From the NCBI RefSeq assembly GCF_000372725.1, contig NW_005200600.1, positions 918,569 through 982,568 of the forward strand: a DNA stretch of 64,000 nucleotides, written 5' to 3'. Position 1 is the stretch's first letter. Each line of letters opens with the position of its first letter. Source of the stretch: Emiliania huxleyi CCMP1516. Its lineage: Eukaryota > Haptophyta > Isochrysidales > Noelaerhabdaceae. The notes beneath the pieces are model-generated. The model made no database searches, was not told the origin of the DNA, and worked only from the letters and a program-made list of their open reading frames with translations. Shown in pieces: positions 30,704-43,561 of this stretch. The position numbers and the translations under genes were made by a program.

Positions 30704-31904
30704 TCAGGCCTCCCCGCCCGGGCCGCCTCCGCGGAGCTTGGCGGCGAGGCTACTCAAGTCCTCCTCCACTGTATGCTCCAGCACCTCCGCCTCGTGCTCC
30801 AGCGCCGCCGCAGACCAGGCCGCGGACTGGGGGAGTGCCGCCGCCGACGCGGCCAGATCCTGCGCCCACCCGCCGCTGAGGGCCTCTGCCTCGACGCCGC
30901 ACAGCGCAGCCGCGCGCTCGGGGAAGCCGCGAGCCATGCCCTCCTTGACAGCGTCAAAGACCGGGGATTTGGAGAGGTAGATGCCCCAGAAGGCCTTGCA
31001 CAGGCCCGGCTCGCTCAGCGCCTTTTTGGACGCGTCGTCGGCCGCGCCGAAGGCGACCGACATCGTGCCCGCCTCGCACGAGAGGAAGATCTCGTCGCCG
31101 GGGTGCAGCCCGCCCTGCGCAATCTTGTTGGAGGTGAGGGCGCCGCTGAGGTGGCGCAGCGTGGTGGCGGCGGTGGCTTGCGGCAGCCGCGGTGCGAGGT
31201 GCTTGTTGATCGATTCGGCCACCTCATCGATCGACGCGGGGTAGTGCATGTGCAGCACCATCATCTTCGCGTCGCCAGAGGCGACGATTTCGGAGAAGGG
31301 TGCCTGGTGATGGTGAGGAGGTGGGATGGTGATGGTGAGGAGGTGGGATGGTGATGGTGAGGAGGTGGGATGGCGAGGAGGACGCCTCGGCCGGGTCGCA
31401 CTCGTGGAAGTAGTCGCGGGAGAGGTAGCTAGCCGCCGTGTAGACCTTGACCAGGCCGTACTCGTATCGGTCCCCGCCGCCCGAGAACCAGAGCTCCTCG
31501 TCCCCCACCGTGAGCGCCGATGGGAAGGCGACGCCGTTGAGGATGCGTGTGGAAGCGTCGTGCGGCAGGTTGGAGGCGGGCTCGCCCGACGGCAGGAGGA
31601 GGTAGTTGAGGCCGCGGCAGAGTTTGCACTCAGCGAGGGAGGAGGTCGAGCAGAGCGCCAGGCTGCCGCCGATCGCCAGCGCCATAACGGCGAAGCTGCA
31701 GAAGGCCGCCAGGCAGCAGCGCCCCCAGCAGCGCCGCCGAGGAGGCGGAGGCGGCGGCGTGGCGGCTGCTTCGAGGTCCACCTCCGAGGCGGGCCAGTCC
31801 TTCGACGGCGTAGCGGCGGGTGAAGACATCACTTCGAGCGGTAGAGGTTCCTTGAAGGCTGGCGAGAGAAGGACTCCAGCTGGGGTTACCGGTAACTTTT
31901 TCAC
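30704..31904 (-). CDS. Chalcone-isomerase-fold protein with N-terminal membrane anchor, two exons
   Basis: Exons 31904-31386 and 31303-30704 give 372 aa in frame. A hydrophobic segment at about residues 68-88 (CLAAFCSFAVMALAIGGSLAL) anchors it or serves as a targeting signal. After that come RILNGVAFPSAL, GGGDRYEYGLVKVYTAASYLS and, in exon 2, KAFWGIYLSKSPVFDAVKEGM, the pattern of chalcone-isomerase-like proteins. Non-plant members are mostly fatty-acid-binding or of unknown function, so true flavonoid isomerase activity should not be assumed. Met at about 31829 (MSSPAATPS) is an alternative start. The intron has a GC donor and three copies of a 22-bp GTGATGGTGAGG-type repeat. Confidence 0.72.
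31304..31385 (-). repeat. Intron with 22-bp tandem repeat (CHI-like gene)
   Basis: Three copies of a 22-bp unit (plus strand GTGATGGTGAGGAGGTGGGA plus TG) fill this 82-bp intron. The donor start GCGTCCTCCTCGCCATC weakly resembles the next exon start GCACCCTTCTCCGAAATC. Confidence 0.85.
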
Positions 31905-32351
31905 TTGTTGTTCTCGAGGTTCTCGAGGTGGATATCCTTTGGCCGCGTTGGGTAGCGAGGATTGGTGTAACCCGAGCCACGGAGGAAACTTGTTGTTCTT
32001 TTTCAGTGTATGTAGCTCTTACGTACATTCCCGTAGGAGGACTGCTGACAGGGTTTGCGATGAGGAGCGACCCGACGGGTTTCTCGGAGGTTAGTGCACC
32101 ACTAACTAACCGCGCTTGTGGCCGCTCTGTGTATGTATCTCGAGAGCTCGAGACCTCGAGAGAAGGCCGCCCTCCCCGAGGGCCCAAGTCAAGAATTGGC
32201 TTTCTTTTGGCGGGCAACACTAACCGCCGAAGCGCAAGCGCTTGGAGCAAGAGAACTGCGACGATCGGTCTCATACTTTTTGTAACTCCTGTTGTTGTGT
32301 ATGTGTACGCAATAACAGGACAGGATGATTGTTCTCTCTATCTCCCCTTCT

Positions 32352-33109
32352 AGCTCTTAGATCTAAAACCAAAACACGACGCGATCTTTGTCAAGCGCAA
32401 CAACTTCAACCTGCTGCTCCACGAGACGTTCGGCGGCGGCTTCTCGCCCACCGCCGTTCTCAAAGCTGCGCCGCCTCGCGCGCAAAGTCGCGCGCGGCAG
32501 CGTTGACCGCACACAGCCTACTCGCCCAAGTACTCGCTCTCTTTTATGTCCCACCATGCAGAGCGCATCTCTCTCTCTGTTGTGCGAGGCGTGAACCGTG
32601 CCATTCGCTCTCACCTGGCAACCCTGTCTGCACGTCTCGCGCGCGCGTGAACAGGGCACTTCAGTCTGCAGGGGCTCCAGGCCCCAAATGACGTGTGAGT
32701 GTTAGAGCTGTTTGGTATTGCTAAAATCTCTCTATTGAGTCTCTAATCTAGATCTAGCATGAGCAGATGAGCTGCGACCTGTGTCCGACCCCCTGTTGCG
32801 CAGCATCACCTTAAACTTTGCGCAGAGGGCACCCCGGAGGGATGCCCAACCGCTCCACGCCACGGGGGGATGCCCAACCGCTCCACGCCACGCCGCTTGC
32901 GGCGGTCGTTTTGGCCTTGTTTTCTTTTAGCCGTGCTACAGAACAAGCTGACGCGGGCCCAGTACCTCGATGAGGTGACTTGGACCACCAAGAGCTGGCT
33001 GGGGCTGCAGAAGCAGCGCATCTCAGTCGTTCTTCACACGGCCATCGCAGAGCAGGTCGTGAAGAGAGAGATTTTTATTAACCAACAGAAATCACGACTC
33101 TCACAGTGA
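32352..33109 (+). pseudogene. Fragmented repeat-derived coding sequence
   Basis: Protein-like pieces follow each other but change frame. KHDAIFVKRNNFNLLLHETF (about 32370-32430) is followed by YSPKYSLSFMSHHAERISLS (about 32520-32580), then NKLTRAQYLDEVTWTTKSWL and QKQRISVVLHTAIAEQ (32943-33060). The last piece recurs almost identically at 44026-44110, where it is followed by repeat Z, so these belong to one dispersed coding repeat. I do not recognise the family; transposase or recombinase remains open. Stops and shifts make this copy inactive. Confidence 0.4.
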
Positions 33110-33311
33110 TTTGGGCTCGGCAGCTAGCCCTAGTCTGGCCGGTTCTTTTGTCAGATCGACACGAAATAGAATGAGATAGAATGAGATAGCCAGATAGGAA
33201 GCGCCAGGTAGCGCCAGATAGCGCCCCAACCCGCCGCTGCAGCGGGGCGCCCCGCCCCCCTCTCTCGCCGCGCGCCTTTGGCACCGTGCTCTCTCGCCTT
33301 ACTACGACCAC

Positions 33312-34881
<1,570 letters not shown>

Positions 34882-35072
34882 ATAGAGCTGGCGGGAAGGA
34901 GCGTCTATGCGCGCGCAGCGCGAAGAAGAAAAGAAAAACGGCTTGAATAGGCGAGATCGCCGCGAGATCGCACGAGATAGAACGAGATAGCTGGATTGAT
35001 CTGGATCGCCCCAGATAGCACGTCAATCTGATGAAAAGAACCGGCCAGACCAGGGATGCAGCTTGTTAGCCC

Positions 35073-35520
35073 TCAGCCGAAGCTGGGGCCGGTCCCGTAG
35101 CCGAGAGAGCCCGCGCCGATGAGTTCGACGCGGTCGGGGGGGCCTGCGGAGAGGCCAGCGAGATGGCGATCGCTGTACTTCATGGTGTCATCAAGTGACT
35201 GGCTGACTCGCCAGAGCGCAGAGGTCGATACTCTGGACGACCCATAGGATGCCACGAATGCCTGAAGGAGAGGGAGGCGAGGCCAGAGGCAGGCTCAGCT
35301 GCTCTCGGGTGATCCCGCTTTGGTGGCTGAAGGACCCGATGGTCCTGTCACATTCGTGTTCCGAGTCGTGGGGGTAGAAGAATTCGAGGTAGAATCGAGT
35401 CAGCACTTCCTTGTAGTACAGCGGACCGCCAGGCTCGCCGGCAGCATCCGCAGGGAGGCAGCATATGAGGCACCAGTTTTCTGGAGTGCTCAGCAGCTGC
35501 GGCCGCGATGGCAGAGTCGG
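35073..35520 (-). pseudogene. 3' remnant of an unidentified gene
   Basis: Two exon-like pieces read ENWCLICCLPADAAGEPGGP, LYYKEVLTRFYLEFF and RGILWVVQSIDLCALASQ, then DDTMKYSDRHLAGLSA ending GYGTGPSFG with a stop at 35073. The ILWVVQS...DTMKY pattern faintly recalls the end of choline/ethanolamine kinases, but I cannot support that. The 5' part is absent and repeat Z begins at about 35550, so it looks truncated. Confidence 0.35.
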
Positions 35521-35544
35521 CCGCGGTTCGAGCGAGCAGCTCTC

Positions 35545-35715
35545 TCTTGTCGTGAATGAGCTTGCCTGTGGCGGGGGTGGGCGGGTGCACGGAGCTAAGT
35601 GCCTCGCCACCCTCGCAGGAGTCGCTTAGGCGGCTCCCGTGGTGTACCTGTGTTAGTGCCAGTGCGCGCCAGTCCCGTGCACAGTGTTGTGCGAGGGAGC
35701 TTGCTTGTAAAATTC
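35545..35715 (+). repeat. Dispersed repeat Z, copy 2
   Basis: Homologous to 18735-18882 and 44109-44265 (AATGAGCTTGCCTG, GCACGGAGCTAAGTGCCTCG, GGTGTACCTGTGTTAGTGCC). It ends about 45 bp before the start codon of the HIG1-like gene and may form its promoter. Confidence 0.85.
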
Positions 35716-35758
35716 TTTTAGCCTTGCCAGGAAAGGGCACCTCCCGACGAGCGAAACA

Positions 35759-36660
35759 ATGCTCCGCGTAGCGCTCCGCAAGCTCGCCGCGCCTGCGGCT
35801 GCCGCTGCGGGTGTCGCCACTGCTGGCGGCGCGGTCCACGCACAGGAGGAGCGCAGGCGACCGGCGGCCGGCGCGAGAGACGGCGCGTGCTCCGGCGACG
35901 CTGCCCGCTGCTCCGCGGCCGCCGCTTCGCCTGCGGAGGCCGCGATACCGCTCTGGCAGACGGCGGCCAACCTGGTGGCTGCCAACCCGTTCAAGTCGGT
36001 CTTCGGCGTCGCGGCGCCGCTGTACGCCGCCATCTTTGCGTACGAGTGCTCGTCGCCCGCAACCAAGGACCTCCCGCTCTCGCAGCGGCTGATCCACACG
36101 CGGGTATACGGGCAGGCCATCGCGATCGGAGCGACGATCGCGGTCATGGCGGTCCTGAACGCGCAGGAGAAGCGCGGCGGCCTGCCGTACGGCCAGACGG
36201 AGGCCAAGCCAAAGCATTCGGAGCTGACTCGCCTGTACGACGGCACGATGCGCCGAGCGAGCGGCAGCAGCAGCTTGCCGCAGGGCTTGCACGACCGGCA
36301 GGCGTGGGCGGCGGATAACGTCGACAACTACGGCCTGAAGATGGAGCAGGCGCAAGCAAAGCGTGATTTCGGCTCCCGTTCTCTGTCTGACGGACTTGGC
36401 TGACTCGCTGCAGGTGATCGTGCCGCTGCTGTACATGCCTGCCTTCCCGCTGACCTTCATACTCCTCCGCTCGCGCGTCAGACCCGAGACGCTCAACAAG
36501 GTGCGAGAGATGCACACGATCAGAGCACAACCGAGGCGATCCGCAGTAGCGGGATGCATTCACCCCGAGACGCCCCCCAAAGGTGCTGGCCTCCATGATC
36601 GCTATCGCCGCCTCGCACGCCGCGTGGATCCAATTCGGTGCGGCTCTCCTTCTCGGCTAG
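35759..36660 (+). CDS. HIG1-domain-like mitochondrial membrane protein, three exons
   Basis: The Ala/Arg-rich start MLRVALRKLAAPAAAAAG is a plausible mitochondrial presequence. The core ANPFKSVFGVAAPLYAAIFA, then SQRLIHTRVYGQAIAIGATI, matches the HIG1 (hypoxia-induced gene 1) pattern of two helices with a basic linker. These proteins help assemble respiratory complexes III/IV in the inner membrane. Two more hydrophobic stretches follow in later exons: VIVPLLYMPAFPLTFILLRS (from about 36416) and ASMIAIAASHAAWIQFGAAL, ending at the stop 36658-36660. The acceptor before GTGCTGGCC (after CCAAAG) and donor AACAAG|GTGCGAG are clear; the first intron's donor is not. Confidence 0.62.
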
Positions 36661-37899
36661 TCCTCGGCTAGTCCTCGGTGCAGCTCGCCTTCGTTGCACC
36701 CTTTGGCGCGTCTCGGAACGCGTCCTCTGAAGGCGTCCACGACACCAACGGGGCTCCGGCTCCTCCCGTTAGGCGACTCGTCGATGACTGGCGCTTGAGG
36801 ATCCCGACCTCCACATCCCGCGCTCCGATCCTCCGTGATGACTTTGCCTTCGCGAGGAGTGGACTCGCGCGTCGCCGCGCCGCCTCTTTGCCGCCGAAAC
36901 GTACACCATGGCTGCTCTCCTGCCACCTTGTGCCAGTACTCTCGAGGTGGCCGGCGCGGGGGCCACACACATGCGACACAACGACGTTGCGAGCCGCGAG
37001 CCCCGCGGTAGCCGGTGGCGCTAAACGCTGATGCGCCCGACTCCCGCCCGGGCGCTCGCGGTGGCCGCGTGTGTGCCAGGCCGGGGTGATGTACACTCGT
37101 ATGCTGGCTCTCTTTTTCTTCTCTACCGACATACATGGAAATCTCTGCGCTACATCGGAAGATCCTTGGACTGTAGATCGTAGATGCCTTTCAGAGATCT
37201 CTTAAGTGGCAAATCTCCTGCCAAGAGCAGCAGTAGATTGAAGAACTGGTGGAGGCAAATATTCTCCGGAGTAGATGCTCGAGAGGAGTCTGAGATCTCG
37301 AGTTGGTGCGTGCAGTCGCTTGAGATCTTGCGACAGAGGTGGAGATTCTGACTTCGCGCCAAAGGCGCCTAGAGATCGTGTGGGCCGACTGGAGATAGCA
37401 AAATGGCGCGAAAAGAGTGTGGAGATCCTTTTGCTATGTGAATGAATCCATAGCGCATCTCCTTGAAGGTTTGAGCCCCCCTCCTCCCCCGGGCCCCCGA
37501 ATCGAGATTGGGCGGACTTTCACGTGCAAGCGTTGTGCACAGTGGAACCCGCTCAGGCTATCCACCTCAGTCACCAAGATGGTGCCGCCTGCGTGCATGG
37601 CTCTGGAGCGGGAGCGTGGGATCGAGCGTGGCCCATGTGAGGAGCTCTTCGCCAGCGCTTGTCCGTGCTCGCGCCACGGCTGCTGGAGGGCAACGGCCTG
37701 CACCCAGTCGGTTTGGAGTGAAAAATCAAGCGGCGGCGACAAAGGGACCCTGCCAGGCACAGTCTCGGCACCAGCTACATCAGCGGCCATTGTGACGGGC
37801 CTCTTCAAGAACGAATCCTTTCCTTTACACGTGGAAGCCAGAGCAGAAGACGGCAACCACAGCGAGCGCCATCGAGAGAGCGACTCCAAGAGCGGCCTG
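36661..37899. other. Intergenic region, no supported gene
   Basis: 36661-37130 holds overlapping frames on both strands that look like GC artefacts. 37140-37430 is more AT-rich with many GAGATC/GAGATCT words. A 5' exon of the GT8-like gene may lie in 37440-37900, but I could not delimit one. Confidence 0.4.
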
Positions 37900-38595
37900 G
37901 CGAGTAGAGGCACATATAAACTCGGGACACGAAGACAAGCAGGAGCGGTTACTATTGGGGTTGCTGCGGTCTCTGCGTGCGGTCAAGACGACACTGCCCG
38001 TGCATACCATGATCTTTGACGGCACCCTCCAGAAGCCAAGCCTGCTGCGCCTTCGCCGGCTCGGGACACGCGGGCTGCCGATTGCACCTGACGCCTTTCG
38101 GCCTCCGCCTTGGGCCATGATCAAACGGCGCGGGACTTTTGCCAAATTGGCTGACGCTCACGAGGTCGCGGCTTGGCTCGACAATGACTGCAGGGCCGTG
38201 CGGAATATCGACAGCCTCGCGCTCGCGCCCACGCCCGCATTCGCCTTTGCGTCGCAGGACTTTGGGCTCAACTCGGGCGTCATGGTGATTCGACCGAGCC
38301 TCAACGATTCCGCACAAGTCCTCCAGCTCCTTGCGCAGCCGGCACCGCCCAAGCAGTGGCGCTGGACCAAAGGCTTTGATTGGCCGGTGTATCGTGCCCG
38401 GCGCGCGAGGGAGGCGGTGGCGCTACGGACCAGGAGCTGTGGACGGCCTTGTTCAATGCCAAAGCCATGGCTGATGGCAGCGCGGTGTACGAGCTGCCAA
38501 CGGGTTTCAATTTCCGCTGGTTTTGGCAGATGTCGCACGCGGAGCGCTGCAAAGTCTCGATCAGTGCACTTGTGGTGTTCGGGGCAATTGCATGA
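37900..38595 (+). pseudogene. GT8-like glycosyltransferase with a one-base frame break
   Basis: The frame INSGHEDKQERLLLGLLRSL, then TTLPVHTMIFDG, AMIKRRGTFAKLADAHEVAA, WLDNDCRAVRNIDSL and ASQDFGLNSGVMVIRPSL resembles glycogenin/GT8 enzymes. WLDNDC would stand for the metal-binding DxD, and FGLNSGVMVIRPS is the family's FNSGVMV element. After WPVYRA (about 38390-38410) the homologous frame shifts by one base to GGGGATDQELWTALF and LPTGFNFRWFWQM, ending at 38595. A very short intron or a sequencing error could explain this; a true frameshift would inactivate it. The 5' end is not defined. Confidence 0.5.
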
Positions 38596-38599
38596 GGCT

Positions 38600-39148
38600 A
38601 ACTTCACGCAGATGCTCGCGGACTCGTGCAGCCTGCGCGTACACGACGACGCGTTCATTAGTTAGCAATAGCCACACAGCTGAGCACAGAGGTGATCTGG
38701 CAGCAGCTGGTGGGCGTCCTCCCCGAGACGCAGTCGTCGTCACCGACACACACCGGCGTCACACTGCCGGCGTCTGAATGAAAAAGCGGGTCGGGTGCAG
38801 AGCTGTTGACATATGTCTGTGACTAAGCATTTCTCGCTGGAATCCTCGATCCTTATTGTGGATGCAAGTAATAAACAGGGGTCGATGGGAGACAAGCCAC
38901 AATACCTCCCACTCGCAATCGGGTGCTTACGTATCTGTCGCGAACATCCAATGCCATTATGCAGATCTCCTCACAGATCGTACCCGCCCGCGGCTGTACA
39001 CATGACCAGATGCACGGTCGGCTGCCCTCGCCCCTCTGCCTCCCGAGTGAGTGCAGCGAGCTCAGGAGAGAGGGGGCGTGGGGCCAGAGGACGGCTCGGC
39101 GCCGTCGAGCTGGAGGGCGGAGAGGGGGGGGAAGACCGGGCCCGCGCA
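38600..39148. other. Convergent intergenic region, no gene seen
   Basis: Short AT-richer segment between the GT8-like gene and the AP2 gene stop. No RNA gene or repeat recognised. Confidence 0.45.
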
Positions 39149-42100
39149 TCACACGCGGCCCAGGAAGTCGTCCCCCCAATCCTGCGCCACGCCGTCGCAG
39201 TCCATCGCCCCGCCCTCCCCGAAGGTGGCCTCGGCGGTGGGGCCCATGCCGGGCGGGCAGACGCCCGGCGGGTGCGGGAAGGCGCGGTGCGGGTACTGGT
39301 AGTGGAGCGGCGTGGTGGTGCCGCCGCCCCCGCCGCCGCCATTGTGCTGCGGCGTCCCGCCGTACTGCGGCGGGCCCTGGCCCATGTGGAGCGAGGCCTG
39401 GGTGGCGGGTCGCTTGCGGGACAGGTCCTCGGTGCCTCCGGTGCCTGGAGGGAGAGGTGAGGGTGCGATTGGCTAGGTGGATACAGTGAGTGGCTGCAGC
39501 ACGGCCGAATGCAGCCGAGTGCGCGTCTTCTCGAGTTGGAACCGAGGGACCTGCACATCTAGAGGCTTGCGCGCCGTACCCGCCGCTGCGCGCAAAGGCG
39601 GAGAGCTCTGCGGCGGTGACGCCGGTCGAGCGGCAGTGGAAGGCCATCGCCGAGGCGAGGACGACGAGGGTTCGCTCCCACTCCTCCTCAGGGCATGAGT
39701 GAGAGTGGGAGCTGAGCGAGCTGCTGACCTCCTGCCGAACCTCCATCGCCAGCCGATGCCCGCGGCTGCCCGCGAGGTTCGCGCCCGACGCGTCCCCCCA
39801 CCAGCCGACCGACGTAGGGCCGTATGTCCTCCCCGAGGCGCGGTGCCTGACGGCGGAAAGAGCAGCGGGTGAGCAGCTGGGGCGAGGGCGGTGAGTCTGG
39901 GAGTCGCCCGTGCGCCACGGCTGCAGCAAATGCTCGGTCGTGTGGTCCGAGATGAGCCCGTCGGGTGCGAAGGCGGCGTACGATGCGCCAGCCTCGCCGC
40001 AAGGCAGGACGGTCGCAAGGCCTCCGTACTGGATCGCCGGCGGGCGCTGGTTGTCGGCCAGCTGGGACGCCGGGGCCGGGGCGGCCCACGGCGGCGGCGG
40101 CGCGGCGGGCGCGGGGGCGCCGACCGCCTTTGCGGCGCACTCGCTCGCGCAATGCAGCCGGCAGTAGGTGCGGCGCAGCACGCCGAGCTCTTGCGCGCTC
40201 ATCAGCGTGTAGGTGGAGGGGAGGGCGTCGCAATGCGGCAGCGAGAGAGCGGCCGAGAGGCGGACGGGGCAGTCGGCGAGGCCGCACGGTCCGCTGCCGT
40301 GGTGCGACTTGACGGCGATCACGTACTCGGGCAAGTAGGTGGCGACCAGGTCGTTGATGAGCCTCGCCGGCGGCGGTATGCCGTCTGCGGCGTCGTGCTC
40401 GTGCTGGACGGCCGTGACGGAGACCTGGAGAGGACGTGCGACTCAGGGACAACTCGCGGAGGTCGCTCTCTGCAGGAGAGGCGGAGAGCCTGCTCCGGCT
40501 CGAGCTGCGCCTTGAGGGCCGCCTCCTGGTACGCCTCGAGGCGGAGGGGCCGGTCCTCGGTCGCGGTCAGCACCGCCATCATCCTCTCGAACGGCTCGTC
40601 GGCGGCGAGGTCCGCCTAGCAGGGGGGGGTTCGGCGGAGGGTCAGAGAGAGAAGGCTCCACCGCCTTCTCGAGGAGTCGCCGGGTGTGCGCCGGGTTTGC
40701 GGCGCGGGAGGAGTCGTAGAGCAGGCCGATGCATGCGTCGAAGCGGAGGGCGAGGAAGAGCGGGTGCTTGCACTTGTTGCGGATGTTGACCGCAGAGAGG
40801 TAGTTGCGCAGCCCATCGATGGAGTTGTCGATCGGCTGCCGCACGAGGCCCTTGTCCACCTACGAGAGGAAGGGGGTCGCCGCGGTGTGGGAAGGAGCGT
40901 GGCTTGGGCAGTGCCCAGCAAGTGCGTGCGAAGTGTCTGCGAACCTTCTCCAGCACGCGGTCGAGCTTGTCCGGCGCAAACGGCAAGTGCGCCGCGACGC
41001 CGCCGCCGCCGCCGCCGCCGCCTCCCCCGCCCCCCGCCCGGCTGGCACCGCCGCCCGCCGCCTTGCTGCCCGCGCGCTCCTTCGGGGTCCTCTTCCTCGC
41101 GTCCACCCGGATCGGCGGCGAGATGAGCGCCGCCGCGATGCACATGGCCGCACTCAGCCGCTGCGGGTCCGTCTGCGGAGGAGCTTGGACCATCACCACG
41201 GCCGCCTGTCCACACGCTGCGGCCGTGAAGTGGACGCTGCCACCTGTCGGTCACCGGCGCCATCGCCCAGGCGCGACCGCGTCGGGCGTGCTTGGCAGCG
41301 GCATGCCCGCGGCGCCAGCAGCGAGCGTCATCGCAGCCTTCGCAGCCGCCGGCGACGCGGCGCGCGCCCTCACGTCGGTCACCGCGGCGGTCGCCTCTAC
41401 GCGCGGGACGAGCAGCGACGCCATCAGGTGCATGTGCCGCCCCTTGAGGTTGTACGAGGTCGTCTTGAACGAGAGCGAGGTGAAGGAGGCTGACCCCGAC
41501 ACGAGCGGCCGAAGCGTGCCTCCCTCGAGCCCGCACGAGGTGGCCGCTTCGCAGGCGACGTCGACGGTGACGGCGGAGAGGAGGACGGCGGCGCGCTCGG
41601 GCAGCGGCCCGCCGTCTTCGCGCCACACCTGCAGGCAGGCTCCGAGAAGGGCTCGGGGCACGGGTCGCCGGGGCCTCAGCCTCCATGTCGCCGCCGCGCC
41701 TCGACGGCGATGCGCGGCAGCGTGCAGTTCTTGTGCCACGCCCACGAGGGAGGGTCTCCCTCCTGAGAGAGAGGGGAGAGGGGCGCCGGTGAGGCTCCGC
41801 CGGACGCTGCTGCGCGTCTCGACGCGGCGGCGGCGGTTGCGCGGCGGTGGCTTGCGCGGTGGAGGCAGAGACTCGTGTGTGTGAGCGATGAGGGTCAGGC
41901 GCAGCAGAAGGCGCCAGCAGAGCGCCGCGCATCCGCTGACTGCTGCGCGTCTCGACGCGGCGGCAGTTCGCGCAGCGCACGACAGCTGGTAAAGGGTGAC
42001 TCGCGCGCGGGCTGCGCCCACCTGCAGCGGCGGCCGCTCCATCTTGACGCGGAGCTGGCAGGTCGAGGCCGAGCGTGAGCGGCCAGAGTGCGACCACAGA

Positions 42101-43206
42101 ACGGCCGCGTCAGCCTCCGACCCCGTGCCAGACAGCAGCGAGTAGTTGGTCACGTCCCACTCGAAGCTCTTTGGCGGCGCAGACAAGCGTGTCTCCGCCA
42201 CCAGAGCCTCCTCGTCCTCGTCCTCCCCCTCCTCCTCGCCCTCCGGGGTCAAGGCGGGCGTCGTGGCCGCCGGCTCGGCTCCCGCCGGCTCAGCGCCCGC
42301 CGCCACCGCCCCTGCTGTCGCCGCCGCCGCCGCTGTCGCCGCCGCCGCCACCTCTTCGACCGCCCGCGCGTACGCCACCGCCGCCTCCACCGCCGTGTCG
42401 AAGCAGCCGAGGGTGACCAGCCTTCCACCCACCCTGCGCTCCGCTCGGAAGCGGCCATAGGGCAGCTTGCGCACGCCCTTGTAGCCGGTGGCGCTGCTGC
42501 TGGAGAGGTGCAGCTTCAAACCCTCCGCCTCTGTCGCCACCGCCGGGGTCAAGGCGGGCGTCGTGGCCGCCGGCTCGGCTCCCGCCGGCTCAGCGCCCGC
42601 CACCACCGCCCCTGCTGTCGCCGCCGCCGCCGCTGTCGCCGCCGCCGCCACCTCTTCGACCGCCCGCGCGTACGCCACCGCCGCCTCCACCGCCGTGTCG
42701 AAGCAGCCGAAGGTGACCGGCCGCCCGTTCGCCGTGTACCGCACCTCGAAGCGGCCAGAGAGATGCTCGCGCACGCCCTTGTAGCCGGTGGCGCTGCTGC
42801 TGGAGAGGTGCAGCTTCAGCCCCTCCGCCTCTGTCGCCACCGCCGGGGTCAAGGCGGGCGTCGTGGCCGCCGGCTCGGCTCCCGCCGGCTCAGCACGCGC
42901 CGCCAACACCGCCCTTGCTGTCGCCGCCGCTGCCGCCGCCGCCGCCGCCGCTCCCTCCTCCAGCGGCGCCGGATCCTCTGCCCCTGCCGCCCCTCCCCAC
43001 CCACAGAGCTGCACGCCGAGCGGGGCGGGCGGCGTGCCGCTGCTGCGCCGCTGTCCCTCGGCGCCGCCGCCAAGCAGTTCCATCTGCCCCGCTGACAGAC
43101 GCAGCACTCGGCTAGATGGCAGCGCAGTCGGGAGTGTGGGCCGCTGAGGCAGATCCTCCAGCTTGACCCGAGTTGGACCCATGAGAGTGTCGCTCATCAT
43201 GCTCAT
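39149..43206 (-). CDS. AP2/ERF-domain protein with long novel C-terminal region, many exons
   Basis: Starts MSMMSDTLMGPTRVKLEDLP. Two AP2/ERF-type DNA-binding domains lie in the first exon: ATGYKGVREHLSGRFEVRYT...FGCFDTAVEAAVAYARAVE, and a second with KLPYGRFRAERRVGGRLV. They are joined by Ala-rich linkers. Downstream exons include SAPPKSFEWDVTNYSLLSG, then SGSASFTSLSFKTTSYNLKG, LDRVLEKVRRHFA, NYLSAVNIRNKCKHPLFLAL, ERMMAVLTATEDRPLRLEAY, YVIAVKSHHGSGPCGLADCP and a Gly/Pro-rich end (DWGDDFLGRV, stop at 39149). The C-terminal two thirds match no family I know. A transcription factor is the natural reading, although haptophyte AP2 domains can also come from homing endonucleases or integrases. Exon borders are only partly resolved. 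Confidence 0.65.
42237..43000 (-). repeat. 300-bp coding tandem repeat (2.5 copies) encoding linker plus AP2 domain
   Basis: GTCAAGGCGGGCGTCGTGGC occurs at 42248, 42548 and 42848, exactly 300 bp apart, and most of the unit is identical. 300 is a multiple of three, so each unit adds 100 residues in frame. The third copy has the linker but not the AP2 part. Confidence 0.95.
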
Positions 43207-43392
43207 CTCATGCTCATGAGGCGCTGTTCATTCACGTAAACGCACAACCCCGGGCCCCGAAATCGCACAGTGATGACAGTGACATGCAACACGGGGTCCC
43301 AGGGAAGGCGAGCAAAAACCTTATCGCGCGCGCTAGACGCCGACTCGGAGGCCGCACCGGTCAGGCGCGCAGCCGGAGAGAGAGGGAGGCGC

Positions 43393-43560
43393 TCAATCGC
43401 CGAACTCGGCGAGCGTCTCCAGCGTCTCCGCTTCGTACGCACCCTCCTCCCAGCAATTGAGCGCCTCCTCCACCCCCGCGCCCGCGCCCGCAGCGTCCGT
43501 GCCCGCGAGGATGGCAGCGACGCGCTCCTTCTGCCGAGCGTTCGCCTCCGCCTTCGCCTC
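43393..43560 (-). pseudogene. Isolated C-terminal exon fragment
   Basis: A frame reading AEANARQKERVAAILAGTDA then EEALNCWEEGAYEAETLE, with a stop at 43393-43395, looks like the acidic helical end of a protein. Nothing upstream on this strand continues it, because repeats start at 43562. Probably a remnant. Confidence 0.3.
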
Positions 43561-43561
43561 C

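Noticed and set aside
37417-38019. 200-codon plus-strand frame upstream of the GT8-like gene
   Set aside because: Its overlap with the GT8-like gene is in another frame; composition is mixed and no motif is seen.
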